Of a DNA stretch of 11,438 nucleotides, positions 6,986 through 11,438 are shown piece by piece; positions within the stretch are counted from its first letter, which is position 1; every line of letters starts with the position of its first letter. The position numbers and the translations under genes are program-made. The notes under the pieces are model-generated. The model did no database searches and had not been told where the DNA came from. It worked only from the letters and a program-made list of their open reading frames with translations. This DNA is from 66-474 sp051954935 (GTDB taxonomy: Bacteria > Pseudomonadota > Gammaproteobacteria > Xanthomonadales > Rhodanobacteraceae): the NCBI GenBank assembly GCA_051954935.1, contig JBQCHG010000058.1, forward strand, positions 1 through 11,438. Direction: 5' to 3'.

Positions 6986-7870
6986 CTAATCCAATTCCCG
7001 GTGGAACGTCAGCACCTGCTCGCGCTTGCCGCGGAAGTGCTCGGCCAGCCGCTCGGCAAGATACACCGATCGGTGTCGCCCGCCGGTGCAGCCGATCGCC
7101 ACGGTGAGGTACCGCTTGTCCTCGCCCTCGAAGCGCGGCAGCCATTCCTCCAGAAGCCGGATGATATCGTCAAGGAAATGCCCGACCAGCGGCTGCGCGG
7201 CCAGGAATTCCCGCACGGCCGCATCCTTGCCCGAAAGCGGGCGCAGGCGCGGGTCCCAGTGCGGGTTGGGCAGGCAGCGCGCGTCGAACACGAAATCCGA
7301 ATCCGGGGGCAGGCCGCGTCGGTAGGCGAACGATTCGAACAGCAGCGTGCTCTCGCCGGCGCTGGCGCCGAAGCCGGTGGCGATCGCGCGCCGCAACTGG
7401 TGCACGTTCATCTCGCTGGAATCCACCACGCGATCGGCGATCGCCGCCAGCGGCCGCAGGCGTCGGCGTTCCTCGGCGATCGCATCGGGCAGAGAACGCT
7501 TGCCGTCGCTGAGCGGATGCTTGCGGCGCGTTTCGGAATAGCGTTTCAGCAGCACTTCCTCGTTGCTGTCGAGGAACAGCAGCTCCGCCTGCACGCCGGC
7601 GCCGGTCAACGCGGAAAGCGCTTCCGGCAGGCGCTCCAGGTCGCCGCGGCTGCGCACGTCCACGCCGACTGCGATATGCGCGCTGCGCGCGCGATCGCCG
7701 GCGGTCAACGCCGCGACCAGCGCGGGCAGCAGCGTGGTCGGCAGGTTGTCCACGCAATAGAAGCCGAGGTCTTCGAACGCGCGCAGCGCCACCGTCTTGC
7801 CCGCTCCGGACAAGCCGCTGAGCACGATCACCCTCGGGTTCGAGGTTTCCTCAGCCAAAGTCGAAGTCAT
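6986..7870 (-). CDS. rapZ: RNase adapter / nucleotide-binding protein RapZ (YvcJ family)
   Basis: RapZ (294 residues) in E. coli binds small RNAs and guides RNase E to GlmZ, controlling amino-sugar synthesis; relatives bind and hydrolyse nucleotides. Walker A is GLSGAGKT (19-26), followed by FEDLGFYCVDNLP, and VDVRSR lies in the middle. The C-terminal domain carries LLFESFAYRRG, FDARCLPNPHWDPRLRPL and the GCTGGRHRSVYLAERL motif that forms its ligand/RNA-binding site. Length is slightly above the E. coli protein (284). The ATG at 7870 follows a short CCGGA sequence. The gene lies between hprK and the EIIA gene, as is common in this group. Whether a GlmZ-like RNA exists in this organism is unknown, so the exact target is open. 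Confidence 0.95.
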   Translation of the reverse strand: MTSTLAEETSNPRVIVLSGLSGAGKTVALRAFEDLGFYCVDNLPTTLLPALVAALTAGDRARSAHIAVGVDVRSRGDLERLPEALSALTGAGVQAELLFLDSNEEVLLKRYSETRRKHPLSDGKRSLPDAIAEERRRLRPLAAIADRVVDSSEMNVHQLRRAIATGFGASAGESTLLFESFAYRRGLPPDSDFVFDARCLPNPHWDPRLRPLSGKDAAVREFLAAQPLVGHFLDDIIRLLEEWLPRFEGEDKRYLTVAIGCTGGRHRSVYLAERLAEHFRGKREQVLTFHRELD

Positions 7871-7892
7871 GTTTTTCCGGAAGTGCGCTCAT
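7851..7892 (-). CDS. Possible 13-codon upstream reading frame overlapping the rapZ start
   Basis: An ATG at 7892-7890 opens a 13-codon frame (MSALPEKHDFDFG) that ends at TGA 7853-7851, inside rapZ and out of its frame. It could modulate rapZ initiation, but no ribosome binding site is seen and so short a frame can arise by chance. Confidence 0.15.
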   Translation of the reverse strand: MSALPEKHDFDFG

Positions 7893-7988
7893 GGGTAGCT
7901 GCAGCTGCTTCTGGTCTGCACGGTGCCGTAACGATGAACTTCAGAAAGCGCGGAACATGCGGCAATCAGGCGCGATCGCAAAATCGCC

Positions 7989-8008
7989 CGCGATCATGGA
8001 CGATCGCA
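7989..8008. repeat. Palindromic 20-bp repeat, copy 1 (hprK-rapZ gap)
   Basis: CGCGATCATGGACGATCGCA matches a copy at 9537-9556 at 19 of 20 positions. The core is an imperfect inverted repeat of GCGATC and GATCGC. A related run GCGATCGCAAAATCGC lies just to its left, around 7972-7987. This copy lies 13 bases beyond the hprK stop, in the transcript of the minus-strand cluster. Confidence 0.5.
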
Positions 8009-8020
8009 CCATACGGTTCA

Positions 8021-8968
8021 TTACCATTGCATCCGCTGCAACTGGTGGGCCTGGCGATCGATGAAAACCTGCGCCGGGTCCAGCCCCTTGGATTTCAGCA
8101 TGTGGCTGCGCACCGCGGCCTCGACCAGCACGGCGAGGTTGCGGCCCGGCGCCACCGGCACGGTGATCTGCGGCACCTTCACGTCCATCACCTCGCGCCA
8201 GCCGGTGTCGCCGGTAAGCCGCGTCATCGCATCGCTTTCCTCGTTCGCACCCACCGGCTGCAGGTGCACGATCAACCGCAGGTATTTGGACGGCTTCACC
8301 GCAGTGTGGCCGAACATTTCACGCACGTTCAATACGCCCAGGCCGCGCACTTCCAGCAGGTCGCGCAACAGGTCGGGGCAGGTGCCGTCGATCACGTCCG
8401 GCGCGATCAGAGTGAATTCCGGCGCGTCGTCGGCGACCAGGCGGTGGCCACGCGTGACCAGCTCCAGCGCCAGCTCGCTCTTACCGGTTCCGGAGGCGCC
8501 GGTGATCAGCACGCCGATCGAATAGACCTCCAGGAACACGCCGTGGAGCGTGACCTGTCGCGCCAACGCCCGCGCGAGGTGGTACTGCAGGAAGGTCAGC
8601 ACCTCGTGACCGCGCTTGGCGGAAACCCACAGCGGCGTTTCGGTTTCCTCGGCGGCTTCGCGCAGGTCCGCGGGCACCGCCTGATCCTTGGTCACGATCA
8701 GCGCGATCGGTTGCTGCGCCACGATCTTCTGCACCGTCTCCCAGCGCTGCCGCGATTCCAGGCCATCGAGGTATTTCAGTTCCTCGCTTCCGATGATCTG
8801 CAGCTTGTTGGGATAGATGATGTTGAGATAACCGATTTCGGAGGGCCGGCGTGCACCGACCTTGCCCGGCTCCAACGCGCGCGCCTCGCCCTTGCGGCCG
8901 GCGATCCAGCGCAAGGCCATGCGTTCGTGGACGCTGTCGTACAACTCGCGCGCGCTGAGTCGGTTCAC
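8021..8968 (-). CDS. hprK: HPr kinase/phosphorylase
   Basis: HprK (315 residues) phosphorylates HPr on Ser46 with ATP or pyrophosphate and also removes the phosphate, linking carbon supply to gene control. The N-terminal domain covers about 1-130. The kinase domain has the conserved His142 in TLHGVFLEVY, the P-loop GASGTGKS (157-164), the acidic pair Asp180-Asp181 and the family signature EVRGLGVLNVREMFG (206-220). A C-terminal region PQITVPVAPGRNLAVLVEAA completes the fold. The start is GTG at 8968, which gives the usual short N-terminus (MNRLSARELYDS); its ribosome binding site is weak. Its target HPr lies downstream in the same cluster. A strong hairpin lies between hpf and this gene, and 150 non-coding bases follow before rapZ. 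Confidence 0.95.
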   Translation of the reverse strand: MNRLSARELYDSVHERMALRWIAGRKGEARALEPGKVGARRPSEIGYLNIIYPNKLQIIGSEELKYLDGLESRQRWETVQKIVAQQPIALIVTKDQAVPADLREAAEETETPLWVSAKRGHEVLTFLQYHLARALARQVTLHGVFLEVYSIGVLITGASGTGKSELALELVTRGHRLVADDAPEFTLIAPDVIDGTCPDLLRDLLEVRGLGVLNVREMFGHTAVKPSKYLRLIVHLQPVGANEESDAMTRLTGDTGWREVMDVKVPQITVPVAPGRNLAVLVEAAVRSHMLKSKGLDPAQVFIDRQAHQLQRMQW

Positions 8969-9031
8969 GGTTCGAGAAAAGGGGAGCCCGGCGCCTATTG
9001 TGCCAGCGCCGGTGAAAGCGTGCCGAGCGCA

Positions 9032-9067
9032 GCGCGGCCGATGCCATTCAATGCATCGGCCAAGCGC
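9032..9067. repeat. Strong hairpin between hpf and hprK
   Basis: GGCCGATGC (9036-9044) and GCATCGGCC (9053-9061) form a perfect nine-pair stem with an eight-base loop. After a two-base AA bulge a further GCGC/GCGC pairing (9032-9035 with 9064-9067) extends it. There is no T tract on either strand, so it is not a standard intrinsic terminator. It may protect or process the mRNA or limit read-through into hprK. Confidence 0.6.
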
Positions 9068-9079
9068 GGTGGCTTACCC
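9053..9079 (-). repeat. 27-bp imperfect repeat, copy 1 (after hpf)
   Basis: The 27 bases here match 23 of 27 positions of 9805-9831, in the same orientation. This copy lies about 27 bases past the hpf stop and supplies one arm of the hairpin at 9032-9067. The other copy spans the rpoN stop codon. Confidence 0.4.
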
Positions 9080-9098
9080 TTGAAGGGAGTGCTTCAAG
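9079..9098. repeat. Hairpin just downstream of hpf
   Basis: CTTGAAG (9079-9085) pairs with CTTCAAG (9092-9098) around a six-base loop. It begins seven bases beyond the hpf stop codon on the minus strand. No T run follows on that strand, so termination would be weak at best. It stands beside the larger hairpin at 9032-9067, giving hpf a doubly folded 3' end. Confidence 0.5.
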
Positions 9099-9105
9099 AG
9101 GAGCG

Positions 9106-9432
9106 CTACGTCCCGTATCGCGCATCCCCGTCGCGACGTCCTTCGCGGAGCTTCTCCTTGTGCCGGCGTACCTGCGCGTCCAGCTTGTCGAACAGCGCGT
9201 CGATCGCCGCGTACATGTCGCCTTCCACGGCGTCGGCGTGCAACATCTTGCCGGGCGCGGCCGTCAGCGTCCCTTCCGCCTTGTGCGCCAGCCGGTTCTT
9301 TTCCACCTCCAGGACGACATTGAGCGAAGTCAGGTGATCGAAATGCCGGGCCAGGCGTTCGCGTTTGGTATCCACGTAATCGCGCAGTGCGGGAGTGACT
9401 TCGACCTGATGACCGCTGATCTGGACTTGCAT
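9106..9432 (-). CDS. hpf: Ribosome hibernation-promoting factor, HPF/YfiA family
   Basis: This 108-residue protein binds the 30S decoding channel in stationary phase and blocks translation; it was once called the sigma-54 modulation protein because it follows rpoN. The family opening MQVQISGHQVEVTPALRDYV, the central LNVVLEVEKNRLAHKAEGTL, and the KMLHADAVEGDMYAAIDALFDKLDAQVRRHKEK helix region are all present. It lacks the extra C-terminal domain of long HPF, so it is the short type. The ATG at 9432 has a good GAGGA sequence at 9444-9440; an in-frame ATG at 9504 would add 24 unlike residues and is rejected. It follows rpoN after an unusually long 393-base gap, so it may have its own promoter. 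Two hairpins lie after the stop. Confidence 0.95.
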   Translation of the reverse strand: MQVQISGHQVEVTPALRDYVDTKRERLARHFDHLTSLNVVLEVEKNRLAHKAEGTLTAAPGKMLHADAVEGDMYAAIDALFDKLDAQVRRHKEKLREGRRDGDARYGT

Positions 9433-9825
9433 GACTGATTCCTCGATTTGGAAAACGACACGGCGGAACGGCGCGGATATGGACGGCTGTGACCTCCTGC
9501 TCATGTGGGGTGCAGACGCGGATGTCTGCTGGTTCTCGCGATCATGGATGATCGCAAAAAAACACCGTTGCCTGATTCTGGGATCGGCGAAGTGAAAGGA
9601 AAGTTCCCTGCACGGGAACAAGCATGGAGCGGGCCAATGCCGCGGCGATGGAGCTCTTCGCCATGGACGGCAGATTCCAGCAGTCGTCCATGAATCGCTC
9701 GCCGGCGGCGCGCACATCCATGTACGTGCGTTACTCGCGCCATCCATATCGCCCTGCGGGCCGGCTTCGCTGGTTCGCGCGCTGTTCCATACGCGCGCGT
9801 CAAGGCATCGGCAAAGCGCGCTGCC
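9433..9825. other. 393-base gap between rpoN and hpf with several inverted repeats
   Basis: No convincing gene lies here; reading frames on both strands have no recognisable protein character. It holds GCAGAC/GTCTGC around a six-base loop (9512-9529), the palindromic repeat at 9537-9556, and CATGGACG (9662-9669) paired with CGTCCATG (9685-9692). A strong AGGAGG-like sequence on the minus strand (9498-9493) has no start codon at a usable distance. I found no good sigma-70 or sigma-54 promoter by eye. Confidence 0.5.
9537..9556. repeat. Palindromic 20-bp repeat, copy 2 (hpf leader)
   Basis: CGCGATCATGGATGATCGCA is 19/20 identical to 7989-8008. Its core GCGATCA-TGGA-TGATCGC is a perfect seven-pair hairpin with a four-base loop. 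A run of seven A follows the second arm on the plus strand, so on the minus (transcribed) strand seven T precede the stem, the wrong order for a terminator of the rpoN-hpf transcript. Confidence 0.5.
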
Positions 9826-9831
9826 TCACCC
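9805..9831 (-). repeat. 27-bp imperfect repeat, copy 2 (spanning the rpoN stop)
   Basis: This is the partner of 9053-9079, with 23 of 27 bases alike. It overlaps the last codons and the TGA of rpoN (9828-9826). Here the surrounding bases allow a different fold, with GCGCGC (9816-9821) pairing to GCGCGC in 9792-9799. Confidence 0.4.
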
Positions 9832-11244
9832 CGCGCGCTGGCGTTCCCCGGAACTGGGAATTCGCAACGCCTCGCGGTATTTGGCGACCGTACGCCGCGC
9901 GACCTGGATGCCGCGCTTGTTCAGCTCGGTGGTGAGCCCCTGGTCCGAGAGCGGCCTGCGCGCGTCTTCCTCCGCGACCAGTTTGCGGATCATCGCCTGG
10001 ATCGCGGTAGCGGAAGCAGCACCGCCGTCATCCGTCGCCACACCGCTGGAGAAGAAGTGCTTGAACTCGTACGTGCCGCGCGGCGTATGGAGGTATTTGC
10101 GGGTGGTCACGCGCGAGATGGTGGATTCGTGCATGCCGAGCTCATCGGCGACCTCACGCAACACGAGCGGCTTCATCGCCTCGGGGCCGTAATCGAGGAA
10201 CGCGCTCTGCGTGCGCACGATCGCCTGCGCCACCTTGTACAGCGTGTCGGCGCGCGCCTTCAGGCTTTTCATCAGCCATCGCGCTTCCTGCAATTGCCCG
10301 CGCAGGTAGGCCGCATCGTTGCGGCGCGCCCGCGCGATCAGGTCGCAATAGTGGCGATTGATCGCGAGTCGCGGCTGGCAGTTGGGAGACAGCGCCACGC
10401 GCCAGCGGCCTTCCACCTTGAGCGCGTAGGCGTCCGGCGCGATGTATTCGGTAGGCGCCGGATCGAACGCCGCGCCCGGGCGCGGATCCAGCCCTCGGAT
10501 CAGCGTGGCCGCGGCGATCACGTCTTCGGGCGAGGCGTCCAGCTTGCGGGCCAGGCGCGGAAAATCGCGTTTGGCCAGCAGCTCCAGCTCGGAAGCGACG
10601 ATGCGCAGCGCCAGCTCGCGGCCGCAGGTCTGTTCGGGCAATTGGAGCAATTGCACGTCGAGGCAATCGCGCAGATCCAGACTGGCCACCCCGGTGGGTT
10701 CGAAGCGCTGCACGCGATGCCGCACAGCCTCGATTTCCTCCACGTCCGGCACGGGCGCCAGGCCACCCACCGCGGCGAGCACCGGTTCGAGGCCTTCGTG
10801 CAGGTAGCCATCGGCATCCAGCGCATCGATGATCGCGGCCGCGATCACCTGGTCGCGCTCGGAGAACCGGGCCAGATTCAACTGCCACATCAGGTGCTCG
10901 CGCAGGCCCTCCTGCGCGGCGTCCTGGTGCTCGGGCGCATCGTCGTCGTCGGAGAAAGCCGGCAGCGGTGCTTCGCCGCCGAGCTCGCGTTCTTCCCAGG
11001 GCTCGGATTCGTATTCGGTGGCGGACTCCGGTTCGGTTTCCGCCTCTGCAGCTTCGGTTTCACCTTCTCCGCTTTCTGCGCCCTCTTCGGGCGCATCCAG
11101 CTCCAGCAAGGGATTGGTTTCCGCCAGCTCGCGCAGCTCGGTTTCCAGCTCCACCTGCGACAACTGCAGGAGCCGGATGGCCTGCTGCAACTGCGGGGTC
11201 AGCGCGAGCTGTTGATGGAGTCTGAGCTGGATGCCTGGCTTCAT
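9826..11244 (-). CDS. rpoN: RNA polymerase sigma-54 factor RpoN
   Basis: Sigma-54 (472 residues) directs RNA polymerase to -24/-12 promoters that need AAA+ activators. Region I is the glutamine- and leucine-rich start (residues 1-50: LHQQLALTPQLQQAIRLLQL). Region II is very acidic (about 51-107, ending FSDDDDAPEHQDAA). The core-binding region runs to about 300. The DNA-binding domain has a helix-turn-helix at about 362-390 (LREVADELGMHESTISRVTT), and the RpoN box ARRTVAKYRE is at 449-458, which reads the -24 element. Length is normal. The ATG at 11244 fits the family start MKPGIQLRLHQQLALTPQL, although the ribosome binding site is weak. It heads the minus-strand block; hpf and the regulatory PTS genes follow. 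Confidence 0.97.
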   Translation of the reverse strand: MKPGIQLRLHQQLALTPQLQQAIRLLQLSQVELETELRELAETNPLLELDAPEEGAESGEGETEAAEAETEPESATEYESEPWEERELGGEAPLPAFSDDDDAPEHQDAAQEGLREHLMWQLNLARFSERDQVIAAAIIDALDADGYLHEGLEPVLAAVGGLAPVPDVEEIEAVRHRVQRFEPTGVASLDLRDCLDVQLLQLPEQTCGRELALRIVASELELLAKRDFPRLARKLDASPEDVIAAATLIRGLDPRPGAAFDPAPTEYIAPDAYALKVEGRWRVALSPNCQPRLAINRHYCDLIARARRNDAAYLRGQLQEARWLMKSLKARADTLYKVAQAIVRTQSAFLDYGPEAMKPLVLREVADELGMHESTISRVTTRKYLHTPRGTYEFKHFFSSGVATDDGGAASATAIQAMIRKLVAEEDARRPLSDQGLTTELNKRGIQVARRTVAKYREALRIPSSGERQRAG

Positions 11245-11438
11245 GCGCGGCCGTACCCGGGCCTGTTAACGCTATCCCAAGCGAGCCGCGTTGCTTCCGC
11301 AGCGGCTGCCAGACAAGGTGCGCGCCGCAGTGCGATAGTCATTCTATGGCCAAGGTGCGCGCCGCCGGATGGCGGCCGCTGCGGTGCAACCCGAAGGGCC
11401 GTGGGCCGGTGGGCGCCTGGCACCCGCGATACAGGGAA
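11245..11438. other. Non-coding region upstream of rpoN
   Basis: No end of an lptB-like gene, the usual upstream neighbour of rpoN, is seen on the minus strand, and no frame here looks like a protein. Apart from the repeat at 11314-11365 there is a CCCTTCGGG tetraloop-type hairpin sequence on the minus strand near 11391-11399. The region may hold the rpoN promoter, but no clear -35/-10 pair is visible. Confidence 0.4.
11314..11365. repeat. 15-bp direct repeat flanking an imperfect palindrome upstream of rpoN
   Basis: CAAGGTGCGCGCCGC occurs perfectly at 11314-11328 and 11351-11365. The 22 bases between contain GCGATAG-TCATT-CTATGGC (11332-11350), an inverted repeat with six of seven pairs. 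It lies 70-120 bases before the rpoN start in otherwise non-coding DNA. It could be a regulator binding region or a dispersed repeat; I cannot tell which. Confidence 0.55.

Noticed and set aside
5115..9337. Long plus-strand frames opposite ptsI, rapZ and hprK
   Set aside because: Their translations show no family signatures and lie exactly opposite well-supported minus-strand genes; typical of high third-position GC.
9433..9504. Longer hpf starting at the ATG at 9504
   Set aside because: The extra 24 residues are unlike the family, and the ATG at 9432 has a good ribosome binding site and the canonical start MQVQISGHQV.
1..11438. CRISPR arrays, tRNA, rRNA or insertion sequences
   Set aside because: No regularly spaced repeats of CRISPR type, no cloverleaf or rRNA sequence, and no DDE transposase or terminal inverted repeats were seen.
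9433..11438. Sigma-54 (-24/-12) promoters near rpoN and hpf
   Set aside because: No TGGCAC-N5-TTGC pattern was found on the relevant strand in the intergenic regions.

Overview
The window is GC-rich, densely coded bacterial DNA. Its gene content points to a gammaproteobacterium of the Xanthomonadales/Lysobacterales type, possibly Rhodanobacteraceae. The best clue is the minus-strand cluster rpoN - hpf - hprK - rapZ - EIIA(Man-type) - HPr - enzyme I. An HPr kinase beside RapZ and sigma-54 in a Gram-negative is typical of that group. The organism assignment is inference from gene order and protein style; no rRNA or tRNA is present.

Layout. (1) Positions 1-1604 are the head of a chromosomal integron. 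A tyrosine recombinase of the IntI family (603-1604, +) points away from a cassette array that runs off the left edge. The first cassette (37-443) carries a small three-helix membrane protein and a recognisable attC site. A possible cassette promoter lies between intI and the first recombination point. (2) Positions 1649-4272 hold a two-gene plus-strand operon, the YoaA/DinG iron-sulphur helicase and TsaB (t6A tRNA modification), overlapping by 4 bases. (3) A 71-base convergent gap with two hairpins separates tsaB from the next block. (4) Positions 4344-11244 form one long minus-strand block. In transcription order it is rpoN, hpf, hprK, rapZ, a single-domain EIIA, ptsH and ptsI. (5) Positions 11245-11438 are non-coding upstream of rpoN and contain a 15-bp direct repeat around a partial palindrome.

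How the genes work together. The minus-strand block is a regulatory phosphotransferase system with no sugar permease in view. Enzyme I takes phosphate from PEP and passes it to HPr His15. HPr passes it to the EIIA protein. HprK can phosphorylate or dephosphorylate HPr Ser46. RapZ and RpoN are regulatory partners usually found in such clusters, and Hpf silences ribosomes in slow growth. The integron is unrelated to these functions and sits immediately upstream of the housekeeping yoaA-tsaB pair.

The most interesting part is the integron edge: an apparently intact integrase, a cassette whose leading core exactly matches the R'' arm of its own attC, and a cassette gene whose C-terminal tail is encoded by the attC recombination site. 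Several unexplained hairpins and short repeats sit in the gaps of the PTS/rpoN block.
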